This document shows, piece after piece, positions 23,038 through 34,184 of a stretch of 64,000 nt of DNA. Origin of the DNA: Cannabis sativa. Its lineage: Eukaryota > Streptophyta > Magnoliopsida > Rosales > Cannabaceae. The translations under genes were made by a program, and so were the position numbers. The stretch's first letter is position 1. Every line of letters begins with the position of its first letter. The stretch lies in contig NC_083603.1 of NCBI RefSeq assembly GCF_029168945.1, forward strand, positions 16,368,001 to 16,432,000, read 5' to 3'. The notes below the pieces were generated by a model. The model saw only the letters and a list, made by a program, of their open reading frames with translations, ran no database searches and had not been told where the DNA came from.

Positions 23038-23690
23038 AACTCCTACTTGCACTAATATAAAACTAAATGTGCATTTTAATTAATCTCATTATTTTGATGT
23101 CCAAATCAAGTATAATATGTAGTATTATCTTCGTAATAGGATCTGATATGTTGTATTTAGTATCAACCTTCTCCACCATTACATCTCCTTAGTCACAAAA
23201 TCTTTGATATTGTGAAATTCCTTTCTATATGTTTACTCCTTTTAGGGTATTAGATTCTTTATGGTTTGGCAACTATCTATATTATCAGAAGTAACAGTAA
23301 TAGTTAATCCATGATTGAAATAATGCCAAAGGGCGTATAAAATTTTCTTAGGCTATCTAGTAGCCTTTTGCGCCACTTTAATAGTCAGTCTCGCTGATAG
23401 AGTTAGAGAATCCAAATAAATTTTTACACTTCTCTAAAGATCACTACTCCACCCCTAGAGTAATCACCATCCAAGATTTAGACTTTCTAGCATTAATGTA
23501 AATCTAGAAATCTGAGTCAGTGTAGTGTTAACATTTCGAAAAATCACTCTTATAGACTAATATATAGGTTCTCTTTCAATCTTAAGATTTATTTGATTGT
23601 CTTTCAATATTCCTATCGTGGTTTAAACTGATACATACTTATAACTCTCACTCAACAGCAAGTGTTTGGTCTAATACATATAAAGTCAAT

Positions 23691-24343
23691 TTTAACCATT
23701 AGATCATCATCAATGACCAAGATCAGACTAAAGTAATTTTTTCATATTTGTTGTATTATTTTATTATTAAATAGGACCTCATTCCTTATAAAATGAGATG
23801 AGCTTCAGTAATTTATTTTTCACATTCTTAAAAGTGTCCATAAGATCAGAGCATCTCTCTCTACTCTCTCTCTCTCTCTCTCTCACTCTAGAAATTTGAA
23901 CTCTTTTCTTAGTCAATTCTCTTGTAATTCTCTTCAGAAATAAAAATTCGAAGTAGATGTAGTTCCATTAACAACGCGACATGAAGAGTGAATTATAAAT
24001 TCTGTGTGTTTCACTTTAATATTTACTTAAGTTATTATTTATCTCATCAATCTAGCGAATCAGTATTGATCATTTTTTAGCTAGTGTCAACGATTATTTT
24101 TGTGTATTTATGAAAATATTCCAATTTTAAACTTACATATTTTCATACATGCATATTCTTTCTAGTGATATACTAGGAAATAAGAATATGCTAATATTGA
24201 GATGGTATAATAGTTAATTTGGTGTGTCATACTATATAAGTAAAAGAACAAGTACACTTTTCAAACACTATAAAGTTTTAAAATATATATTAGATAAGTT
24301 GTTTAATATAATATAACTTTACATGTTTGTAAGTAGTATTAGT
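23691..24343. other. Unassigned DNA with a (TC)n tract
   Basis: A (CT)n run at 23854-23886 is followed by sequence that loosely resembles a plant Copia LTR R/U5 end (AATAAAAATTCGAAGTAGAT, then AACAACGCGACATG). I cannot define a terminus. The rest is AT-rich. Confidence 0.35.
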
Positions 24344-24512
24344 TTTTTTTTTTTGAACGGGAAAAAGTTGCTTCCATTTATTAAAGGTCCTTCAAAAGTA
24401 AGAACAATAAATTAGTAGGAACAGACTCCTTATTACTAATCATGCAATCAGCTTTAGAATAAGAGCCCCTAGTTAAGAAGTGGGCCACTTTATTCGCAAA
24501 TCACTTTACTTT
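24344..24512 (-). mobile_element. 5'-truncated LINE 3' end with poly-A tail
   Basis: Minus strand near 24505-24410 reads ANKVAHFLTRGSYSKADCMI, then SNKESVPTNLLFLLLKDL and a stop, the C-terminal RNase H end of a plant L1-type ORF2 (compare NKAAHFLARSSYYMSDRTFD in the LINE at 29081). It finishes with an A run of about 11-13 (plus-strand T run from about 24341). Only the last 170 bases of the LINE were inserted. Confidence 0.65.
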
Positions 24513-24513
24513 G

Positions 24514-24997
24514 GTGCCGTTTGGTAACACTTTTGTTTTCTAATTTTTTAATTACAAAATAAAAGTAAAATTTTTGTTTTTAAAAATTTTGCCTTTGAAA
24601 AACAAAAATGCGTTCTGTAACCACTTTTATTTTTTTCAATTTGAAAAACAGAAAACAAAAGTGTGTTCTCTAAAGTTCATTTTCATTTTTTAATTTTATT
24701 TACGTCGGGTCTAGGTCCGGGGTCGTATTCGGGTTCAAGTGAGAGGTCGGATTCAGCTTCAGGACCGTGGGGGGATTTGGGTCTGAGTCATGATCGAAGT
24801 CCAAGATATTGATTAAGAGAAAAAAAACTGTTTAATAAAATATTGAAAGTGATTTCTTTTTGTTTTTAAAATTTTGATTCTCAATTAAAAAATTAAAAAG
24901 TAAAAACAGTTTTATAAAACATGTTTTTGAAAAATATGTTCACTTTTTCAATTTTAAAAACAGAAAACTAATTAAAAAAAATATTACTAAACGGCAC
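24514..24997. mobile_element. MITE-like element with 16-bp terminal inverted repeats
   Basis: 484 bp. Left end GTGCCGTTTGGTAACA and right end (complement) GTGCCGTTTAGTAATA match at 14 of 16 positions. The interior is AT-rich except for a GC-rich island at about 24705-24800 with repeated GGGTC/GGTCGG motifs. No coding frame, and no convincing target duplication, so the superfamily is unclear. A second truncated copy is at 4484. Confidence 0.65.
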
Positions 24998-25256
24998 TAA
25001 AATGAACTGAAACATAAATAATTCTGATAAAATTTGATATTAAATTACACCAATAACAATTTTATATCACTTAGTAATACTTGCCACAATAAGATACGAC
25101 TTTAACATTTCTCTATATATTAGGAAGAAAATCAAACTTTATATATATGGCTATACCCATTTATTGTTAATATTCTTTAATTTTTAAATTTAGTGTAACT
25201 GCTTACCCTTTAAGGAAATATAAAATGATAAGAACGCCAGCAAGGTATACATTAGT

Positions 25257-25270
25257 GTATATATATAGAG
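25257..25270 (+). promoter_or_regulatory. Candidate TATA box of the thaumatin-like gene
   Basis: GTATATATATAGAG lies about 110 bases before the start codon, a normal distance for a short 5' UTR. Another TATATATAT run at 25325-25335 is probably too close. Many TA tracts nearby make this only a candidate. Confidence 0.4.
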
Positions 25271-25376
25271 AGAAAGAGTTTGATGAAACATATATATTTT
25301 GTAAGCCAATACATCAGTAAAATCTATATATATATCTAAGAATTATATTATATAGGATATAATACAGTCCTCAGCC

Positions 25377-26252
25377 ATGAACACCATTGCACTACTCTCG
25401 TTCAGTCTGGCCTTGGCCATGATTTTCTTGTCCGGTATATATAGCTATTGTCCTTTATTTTTATTCTCTGTATATATACTAATTTTTTTCTACTATATAA
25501 TTGTAAACCTAAAATATTATGTATGCACATTTTATCAATTCATATAGCTAGAGTTTTGAACTTTGTCTTGCATAAATATAGGGGCTCAATCAGCTACATT
25601 CACAATAAAAAACAACTGTCCATTCACCATCTGGCCCGGAACCCTTACCGGCGCAGGGAAGCCTCCACTATCATCTACAGGTTTCGAATTAGCATCGGGC
25701 GCAACACAATCCATTGATGCTCCGGCAGGATGGTCAGGCAGGTTCTGGGCCCGATCCGGATGTACCACCGATGCCACCGGAAAATTCACATGCGAAACAG
25801 CCGACTGCGGATCCGGTAAGGTTTCATGCAACGGGGCTGGCGGAATTCCTCCGGCGTCTTTAGTGGAACTCACTCTGGCCGAAAATGGCGGCCAAGATTT
25901 CTACGACATAAGTCTTGTTGACGGCTTCAACTTGCCCGTTGGGCTAGTTCCGTCGAGCTCGTGCGCTAGCACGAGCTGTCCTGCGAATGTGAACAGCGTT
26001 TGCCCGCCGGAGCTGACGTTGAAAGGAGCAGATGGGAGCGTAGTGGGTTGCAAGAGCGCGTGTTTGGCTTTGAACAAACCTGAGTACTGCTGCACCGGAG
26101 CATATGGGACGCCGGAGACTTGCCCGCCGACAGACTATTCTAAGATGTTTAAGACTCAGTGTCCTCAAGCTTATAGCTATGCTTATGATGATAAGTCTAG
26201 TACTTTTACATGCAGAGGAGGACCTAATTATGATATCACTTTCTGTCCATGA
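25377..26252 (+). CDS. Thaumatin-like protein (PR-5 family, Mal d 2-like), two exons
   Basis: Exon 1 is 25377-25434, then a GT-AG intron 25435-25581 in phase 1, then exon 2 25582-26252, giving 242 residues. Residues 1-24 are a hydrophobic signal peptide ([13 protein letters not shown] core, cleavage near AQSA), so the product is secreted. The mature part has 16 cysteines, the full set for the eight disulfides of large thaumatin-like proteins, and the family signature [13 protein letters not shown] at 86-98. Arg73, the Glu in [10 protein letters not shown] and the Asp in [10 protein letters not shown] fit the acidic-cleft (REDDD) residues. It ends [10 protein letters not shown] as in fruit-type proteins such as Mal d 2. 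Known relatives are antifungal or glucan-binding defence proteins. No stop, frameshift or splice defect is seen, which makes it the only intact host gene here. The intron after the signal peptide is a common position in this family. Confidence 0.93.
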
Positions 26253-29080
26253 AATAATTATGTTTTACAGTTACATTTTATGTAATTTCGCCTTGAATAT
26301 GAGTAGGCTACTTAAAATGAAATTGATTTTTTTTTATTATTAATTTGAGGTTATTGATTATTCCCTTCCAATACATTAATATATCCATGATAATTAATAA
26401 AGGTGCTAGCTAGTAGCTACCTGTGTCTCCCCTTATTATGGCAAATTAATTATTACAATATAATTGTTCTAATATATTTTCAGCATTGAAATTGCAATAT
26501 CTTTTTATCTTTTCTTTCAAATAAAACATAATCTCATCACTTTAAAATTTCTTAAGGAATAATTGGAATTTAACTCTTTTTTTAATAAATAAATAAATCA
26601 TCATCAAATAAACACTTTTTTTTAATAAATAAATAAATGATCAATTAAATAAGAAATATTGTTTGGGCTAAACTTTTGCTTTTACTTATAGCTAGATATA
26701 TATATATATATATGCTAGTAAAAAGTTACTAGCGATGTACGTCCACTAAATTTTATGCTAGTTTTTTTCTACGTTATTAAAAAGTGATACAATTAAAAAT
26801 TAAAAAAAATATTATTAGTGATTAGGTTCAACATCATTACCCTGTGTTCATTTTTAAGGAAAAAAATATTTATGAAATAATAATTTGTTGCAACGCGAGT
26901 ACAGGCAAAATTCAAAAAATATAACATTTATTAGTAAAGTATTGACAATTTCAACAGTAAATTAACTGATTGTATACCTTTTGTCTCCTAACATTAAGCT
27001 TTTGATATTTGAGTGGTGAACTCTTATTTGTCCGCTTTTTAAATTTTTCTAACACTCTCATTTTATTCTTCCAACTTTCTGTAGTTGGAGTGATGTCCTT
27101 AATTGTTGTATATATAGTGTAATCATTTATTCACCTGTTTTCAAATAAAACAATAGATATACAAAATAAAATTAAATATAATTAAGCTCATATTAAAATC
27201 AATCTCACCTTTTAATATAGTGAAAGGTTTTTAAATTGATTCATTCTCACTTAATAATTTTGACAGACCTAACGAATAAAAATATTATGTTACCTAATAA
27301 CAAAATAGGAATCCACCAAACAACATTATGAAAATTTATTCCAAGTATAATTATATAAATCTATTACTTATTGAAGTCTATTAGAAACTCTAAAAAGCTC
27401 ACAATACGAAATTTCACATCAAAAATCTAAAAATGATCAACTATGTAGCAGGAATGATAATACAATAACCAAAATTGCCTAGTCATATACAGTCTTAAAA
27501 CTTAAAAGAGTGGCATTATTTATTCAAGTTTCGACTAAGTGTTTCTGAGTTTGAGTTATAATATTGTGTCCTGTGTTTATGTCCAAATATTGTGTGTGTT
27601 TGGCTAATCTAGTGAAGAAGATTGAAGTTTTGATTCTCAATAAATAGAATGAATATAAGTGTATAGTTTGTAGTAGGTCATTATTGTGTCATTTTTAAGT
27701 TAATGTGTCAACTTGAAAATAATTCATTTAATAAACGGAATGGAGTCAAACTAAAAATATTTTTCTACCTTAATAAGTAGAGCTATAGAAAACAAACTCG
27801 GTAACTTTTTGAGTGTTAAAAAATTGTAAATGGTTATAAATTCAGAGTAAATAACTTGTGTGTAGTAGCTGGTTAAAGAAGCCAAAATTGAGGTTTATGA
27901 TTAGAAAGTAGAAGCACCGCTAGAACTTTCCTTTGTTTGAAATAATAGTATAATAACTAATATCTTTTATTACATATTAATAATTAATTCAAGATGAACT
28001 TTTCAAAGTATTTTTGAAACATTGTGGGATATATAAATGCAATATTTTTGTATAATAGCATGTAGCATGTTGTTTTCATTAGTATTTTTTAAGTTTTAAA
28101 ATAAAAATTAAAATTATAAAATATAGCTTAAGAAATTATAACTAAGGTTATAAACTGGTAAAGGTTGTGTTGGAGGCTAGGGATTTTGCTCTAGAGATAG
28201 AAATTTGTTAGATTAAATTTTGATAGGATTATTTAGCTAAAATTAATCAATTATAATTAACGTTTTCTAATTAAAATATTCTGTTAATATTTTGACAGAA
28301 AAATAAATAATAACATTAAACTAAGAATTCTATTACATAGCCACATTTTATATGTAAAAAAATATTTTAAAAATAAGTCACCCAATAATTTCTCATAAAC
28401 AAAGAATTCGCCACATTTTATATATTCAAATGTGAAGGCAAACAATTATAACATGATTGAGCCAAAAAAAAAAAACAAATAGAAAAATTGTTTAGCAATA
28501 TATATATATATAATAATATAGAGCTTTTTGCTTACCATGCATGGTCGACACCTCAATTGAATAGAAAGTCCTATTCAATTAGTTTCTGTTTTTCGTGTCT
28601 TGATTTCAAATTATAAGAAATTATTATTTTTCTTTGGACCTTGACCACTTAATCTATGATCGTATAGTTTTAGAATAAAATTCTTATATGATGGTAGATG
28701 TATATTTATGGTATTGTTTATTAATAATTAAGATATCAAATTATATATTTTAAACCATGAATTTCTCATAAATTATATATTTTATTTTTAGTAATAAATC
28801 ATTTTATTTTTAATATAAATAAAAAGTCACCTATGAATTTCTCATAAAACCAAGAATTCTGTTATATAGGCACACTTTATATAGAATAGATATAAAAGGT
28901 ATGAGCTTTGACTTATTTTTAATATTTGGATAACTATTATATTAATATCTTTTTTTAATAAAAAATATATTTTTTAATGTGTTTGGACATTATTAAGAAA
29001 AGATCTTTTTGTAAGTAAATTAAGAATTATGTATATTATTTAAATTTAAAAATAACTTTTCAAAAGTGTTTTGGAAAAAA
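26253..29080. other. Intergenic AT-rich DNA downstream of the thaumatin-like gene
   Basis: No gene found. It holds a duplicated (T)n-AATAAATAAATAAAT block at 26575 and 26615, a (TA)n tract near 26695-26713, and three imperfect direct copies of an AAGAATTC...CCACATTTTATAT block near 28324, 28404 and 28853. Confidence 0.5.
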
Positions 29081-31162
29081 CTACAAATCTTTCTTAATGA
29101 TGAATGTCACCATTACAATTTCCACCAACTCAGATGGTGAATTTCTAGCATCAAAAGTGCGATCTGACATATAATAAGAGCTACGCGCAAGGAAATGCGC
29201 GGCCTTATTAGGAGAACGCTTAAAAAAAGACAAATTAACAAAAGGTAATTCGGAAAGAAGATGTTGACAGTCATGGACCAACACCCCAAATGTAAACGGA
29301 AGAAACATGTTATTGTGGACAGCTTGAACTGCCATGAGACAATCGGTTTCAACTTCAACAGAGCTCCATCTTTTAGTTTTTATCCAACTAAGGGCTTCCT
29401 TAATTCCAATTAGCTCAACAATCTCGGGAGCAACACTACCGATCTTACTTGAAGTAACAACTTCAATAATATCTCCCAAAGTGTCACGGGCTAAGTAACC
29501 AAAACCAAAAGAGTTGTAAGCTTCAAAGACAGCTCCATCAACATTTACCTTTATCGTATTCCTAACCGGTTTAGTCCAATGCTCTTCCTCTTTACCTAAC
29601 TCAAAAGTAGATATAAGAGGATCAAAACGATTTTGTTGAGCACTTTGCCATTGATAAAGATTAGATCTTGCTGAGAGAACCACATCTAAAGCTGTTGAAC
29701 TTTTCTGATTCCAGAGTAATTTATTACGAGCATTGCATATTGCCCAAGCCACCATTAAAGCTTCTCTAATTTGCCCTGTGTTGTTAATGCTCATAGCATG
29801 TTGAAACCAATCATGGAACAACATATGAGAGGCTGGAATGAAGTTGACAGAGGAAAAATGCCAACAGGACCTGGCATAAGAACAATCGACCAAGATGTGA
29901 TGAATTGTTTCATCTGCAACGTTGCAGAAAGTACATGTCTTAGAGATAGGCACATGTTTAGTGTTGAGTTGAACTTTAGTGGCTAAAGTTCCAGTTAGAG
30001 CTTTCCATCCAAACTGCAGAACTTTCGGCTGAACATGAATTTTCCAAAATGCTGACCAAAAACCAGTAGGCAAACCAGTAGGAAAATCAATAGGTAAACC
30101 AGTAGGCAAACCAGGAGCAATTTCATGATCTTCAATTCCTCTATAAGCACTTTTAACTGTGTAAATCCCAGTCTTTTCCTTACTCCAAGTCCAACAATCC
30201 TTCTGGACAGTTTGAGGCTGAGGAATGCTAAGAATCAAGTTTCTGTCCCTATCATCAAACATGTCCTCTAAAATCTCCTTATCCCATTGATGCCTGCCTA
30301 TACTCATTAAAGAGGAAACCTTCTGATTCACAGGGCCAGGGTGAACAGTACGAACATAAGGATGAGCATTGTCAGGGAGCCATGGGTCTTCCAAGATGGA
30401 GGTTTCAGATCCTCTTGCAATGCTTTTCCTCACACCAGCAATAAGGAGCTGCTTAGTTTCAAAGATACTTCTCCACACATAACTGGGGTTATTTCCAAGA
30501 GAAGCTGACAAGAAAGAACCAGAAGAAAAATATCTTGCCTTAAATACTTTGCTGACCAAAGCATTATCAGCAACAAGTAACCTCCATGCTTGTTTTCCAA
30601 GGAGTGCAAGGTTGTAATCCCTTAAGTCTTTAAATCCAAGTCCTCCTTTACTTTTATGCTTGCACAGCTTTTTCCAACTCATCCAAGAAACACCACGGCT
30701 GTTGTTGGATGATCTCCACCAGTAGTTAGTCATAGCACTCTCTAAGGATTTGCAAGTGTTCAAAGGCAAGAGAAACACTGACATAGCATGATTAGGTAGA
30801 GCTTGAGCCACAGTTTTGAGTAAGAGTTCTTTTCTAGCTTTTGACAAGAATTTTCCTTCCCAACTTTCGATTCTTTTACACAACTTGTCTTTGAGAAAAC
30901 CAAACACTGCCTTCTTGCTCCTACTGATGATGCATGCTAGCCCCAAGGAAAGGCTAGTATTATCTGCCTCCACAATACCCATTCTTTGACAAATATGTAT
31001 ACGGTCAGCTTTTTGAGTGTTTACACTAAAGAACACAGAAGATTTTGAGAAATTTACCGTCTGTCTTGAAGCTCTTTCAAAGTCCTTTAGTAAGATAAGT
31101 ACCTTGGCAGAGTCATTTTCATTAGCTCGACAAAAAACATAACTATCGTTCGCAAACAACAT
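29081..31162 (-). pseudogene. LINE ORF2, C-terminal reverse transcriptase, zf-RVT and RNase H
   Basis: Open for 693 codons from MLFANDSYVF to IKKDL. The first motif is the RT catalytic box, where FADD is expected but FAND is present (AAC for the first aspartate). Then come the thumb region (FSKSSVFFSVN...), the reverse-transcriptase zinc region (CNVADETIHHILVDCSYARS, about 420-440; WAICNARNKLLWNQ) and an RNase H domain (KVNVDGAVFE, LGDIIEV, EIVELIGIKEALSW, VEVETDCLMAV, at about 545-640). It ends in the typical NKAAHFLARSS tail. An in-frame minisatellite of PTGL-type repeats lies near residue 350. The open frame joins the RT N-terminal part only through a frameshift. Confidence 0.85.
30058..30118 (-). 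repeat. In-frame minisatellite in the LINE ORF
   Basis: Near-identical units built on CCAGTAGG(C/A)AAA(A/C)C encode a GLPTGLPIDFPTGLPTGF stretch. The units keep the reading frame. Confidence 0.75.
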
Positions 31163-31926
31163 GTGTGATATGAAAGGAACACCATTAGCAACTCTAATGC
31201 CTTTAATCTGGTGTGTAATCTCATAACTTTTAATTAGTGATGAGAAAATTCAGCACAAATTAAAAACAAGTAAGAGGACAAAGGGTCACCTTGTCTAATG
31301 CCCCTTGATGGAATGATAGGTCCAATATTCCACCCACTATGAATAACCTTATACTCCACAGAAGTAATACATTGAAGCACAAGATAAACCCACTTGGGAT
31401 CGAACCCCATTTTAAGCAAAACCGCTTCAAGAAACGACCATTCGACTCTATCATATGCCTTGCTGAAATCAAGCTTCAAGGCCATATAACCTTCTTTGCC
31501 TCGTCTTTTACGCTTCAGGTAATGCATGACTTCATGAGAAATCAGAATGTTGTCTGTCATATATCTGCCTGGGACAAAAGCACTCTGAGTATCTGATATC
31601 AGATGGGGAAGCACCACTTTAAATCGATTAGATAACACTTTCGATATGATTTTGTATAGAACATTGCATAATGAAATAGGTCTCAAATCCCCCATCTTAC
31701 TCGGGCTTTTCTTTTTAGGAATAAGAACAATATGAGTGGTGTTTAAACCAGTAGGAATTGTACCATCAAAGAAGAATTTCCTTACAAGAGAGCAAACATC
31801 ATGCTTCACTATGTGCCAACACTTCTGAAAGAATCTGGGAGTCATACCATCGGGTCCCGGTGACTTATCGGGATGCATTTGGAATGAGGCCTTTCTAATT
31901 TCTTCATCCGTGACATTCTCAAGCAA
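31163..31926 (-). pseudogene. LINE ORF2, reverse transcriptase N-terminal part
   Basis: The frame from 31926 to 31234 encodes the fingers and palm of a plant non-LTR RT: HPDKSPGPDGMTPRFFQKCW, LIPKKKSP, DLRPISLCNVLYKIISKVL, QSAFVPGRYMTDNILISHE, KLDFSKAYDRVEW (catalytic aspartate) and SRGIRQGDPLSSYLFLICAE. Close to 31245 the frame breaks by loss of one or two bases and stops after EFSHH. The correct continuation (LIKSYEITHQIKGIRVANGV) is in the frame of the downstream segment, so the domain is complete in sequence but split in frame. Confidence 0.85.
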
Positions 31927-32714
31927 GCTGGTATTTTGAGCAGAAGTTACAGTACAAGGAATATTCTAAATAACGCCTGCAATATTGACACTTGAGGAAC
32001 AGTATAAATCTTCAAAATAACATTTAATAACATGAACCAAACCCGAATTCCAGTCACACCATTGCCCTGCTGAGTTTTGCAACCTAGTGATATTGTTATT
32101 TCGTTTTCTATTTGTTGCTCATGCGTGAAAAAACCTACTGTTATGGTCTCCTTCATGAAGCCAAAGTTTCTTTGATCTTTGGTGCCAAAATACCTCTCGT
32201 TGAGCATAAACCTCGAATAGCTCCTTCTCAGCATTCTTAAATGCTGCTACCGAAGTATCATCTCTGCCACCTTTGTAATGAGCAATTTGCTTTTTCCAGT
32301 AATGAATTCGTTGCTTAAAAATACCAGTATAATTCTTACCCCACTCGGCTAGGTGTTGACCACATAGAGGTTCCCTAAGCCATGAATTCTCAAATTCAAA
32401 ATGCTTAATTTCAGAATTGAAATTCCTAGCAGTAGGTTCGAGTAAAATGGGGCTATGGTCAGAGCTAGTTACCTCTAAATTTCAGAGTTTCGTAGTGTTG
32501 AAAATAGTGAGCCAGCTATCCGACACTAGTGCACGATCCAATCTCGCTTCAATCCAATTCAAAGAGCCTCTCCCCTTCTCCCACGTATAAGGATAACCAG
32601 TGAGGTGAAGATCGCATAGACTACAGTCCAATAACGCTTGGTTGAAGCCGTTAATGAGCCAATTTGGATAAGGGGACCCTCCTCTCTTGTCTACCTGCGA
32701 TACTACATTATTTT
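31927..32714 (-). pseudogene. LINE ORF2, endonuclease C-terminus and linker
   Basis: Minus-strand pieces read VVSQVDKRGGSPYPNWLING, CDLHLTGYPYTWEKGRGSLN, IEARLDRALVSDSWL, then a TGA near 32484, and the catalytic SSDHSPILLEPT of the APE-type endonuclease. The linker follows (ELFEVYAQREVFWHQRSKKL, WLHEGDHNSRFFHA, TRLQNSAGQWCDW), also with stops. Recognisable but not translatable. Confidence 0.7.
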
Positions 32715-34184
32715 TGTAAAGACCGCTTAGTTTAATTTGGAAATTAGCAGTTAATTATGTTTAATTATGGAAAATTATTTATAGCTATTTAAATAATTAT
32801 TATGCTGTTATTATTGAATTCTGAAATGCATTATTTTTCATTTAGTGATTTTCATAATTTTGCATTTCCGGTGCCCGGTAACATGGAACTCGGTGTTTGG
32901 CTCAGTAAAATCACAACTTAGTATGTTAGTATTGTGGGACGGTTTATTAGACATTGGGAATGTCGGGATTGGCCGGGAATTTAGAATTTCCCAAAATACC
33001 CCTTTAGTGCTCTTTATGCTATTTTAGTGTGGAGGGGCAAAATGGTCATTTTGCCCCATTTATGTTTTGTTCTTTAGTGGACTTAATAATTGGAAAATAT
33101 GTGATTTATGTGTACTATGTTGGCTGAATATAAAGGATTTATGCCTATTTTCTTTTATTTTCAAAAGTTAGAAAAATTTAGAAAAAGAAAAAATCAACCA
33201 TTTTCTCTCTAGTCCCTCTCTCTCTTTCGGCCTCATTGTGCAGCAAGGGTCCTTGGATTTTTCCTTGTGATTTCAACTCTTTTTGGGTTTCTAATCAAGC
33301 TAGGTTAGCTTCTAATCTTTTCTTCTTTAAGTTTGTTGAAAATGATGAAAAATGAGTAATGCATGTATGGTTTTTTATGTTGTTGCTGCTGTTAATTGTT
33401 GTTGTTATTTCTTGGATTATAATGCTTGAATTGAATGGATTAGATAGGTTGAAATGCATGTTGTTTGCTTTGATTCAAGCTTGGTAGTTTTTAGCTCAAA
33501 ACTATGGTTTTTCTAAGTGAAAAGGTGAAAATAGCTGCTGCAAAGTTTGATTGTGTTTGAGTTCAGTTTCTGCAGTTTTTATATGCATGAATATGTAATT
33601 TTAATCAAGGTTTGATGCATGATAGGGTTGTTTAACCAAGTTTGAGTTTTGAACTCAAAGCTTGGAGCTTTAATGGTATTTTTGATATCTGTGTGTTCTG
33701 GACTGTGTAGATGCTTTAGAAATGTTCTTTGGGGTATTTAGAACAGGTCTGGAAGGTTTGGGGTGAATTGGATTTGATTTGAGCAATGTATGAATTTTTG
33801 AATGTTTCCTGCGAGGCACTGGAATTCCGGTTGTGCATCCGGAATTCCGGATGGGGTTCTGAAATTTCCAGAACCGGAATTCCGGTTGTGCAACCGGTCT
33901 GTCGGTTGGGTGATTTTCAAGAACCCTAGATTTCCTCGTTTTTATGTTATTTGGGGTATTGCCATGCTTTTTATCGATAGGGAAACTTTTAGTTCCTAGT
34001 TTAAGTCCCCGGGAAGTGATTTAGCGTATCACTTATAGTGTTGTGATTGTTATGGTTTAGGAGCCTGTAAACCGCCGCGCAGTTCGTTCCAGTCAGGTTA
34101 ACCGGCACACCTGAATTTAGAATTGAGGTAAGATTAGTATAACAGTATGTATATATATTACATGTTTAGCGTGCATGTAGGAAG
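32715..34184 (+). repeat. Gypsy 2, 5' LTR, left portion
   Basis: Starts TGTAAAGACCGCTTAG and is homologous to 60103 onward. It contains the palindrome cluster at 33820-33890 (ATCCGGAATTCCGGAT at 33837-33852 and AACCGGAATTCCGGTT at 33872-33887). It ends at GGAAG, the target site of the nested element. Confidence 0.92.

Larger units (their letters stand above)
20262..23690 (-). mobile_element. Rearranged copy of the Copia-derived family: internal-LTR-internal
   Basis: Left part (about 20262-21203) matches the 5' internal region of the element at 42935-52962 (its 49985-51046). The middle is one complete LTR (21204-23037). The right part (23038-about 23690) matches the 3' internal region of the same element (44849-about 45500). 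In a normal element these two internal parts lie between two LTRs, so the order here is permuted: a shared LTR with internal sequence on both sides and no outer LTRs. This is what a tandem (head-to-tail) array or an integrated one-LTR circle would leave after decay. It is clearly more diverged than the two copies farther right. Confidence 0.7.

Noticed and set aside
25586..26168. Open frames on the minus strand and in other frames over the thaumatin-like gene
   Set aside because: Shadows of the real exon, which has the full cysteine pattern and signature.
33738..33999. Opposed open frames of 60-65 codons in the gypsy 2 LTR, repeated at 61127-61388
   Set aside because: They overlap the palindrome patch, exist in both LTRs only because the LTRs are copies, and have no start context or family resemblance.
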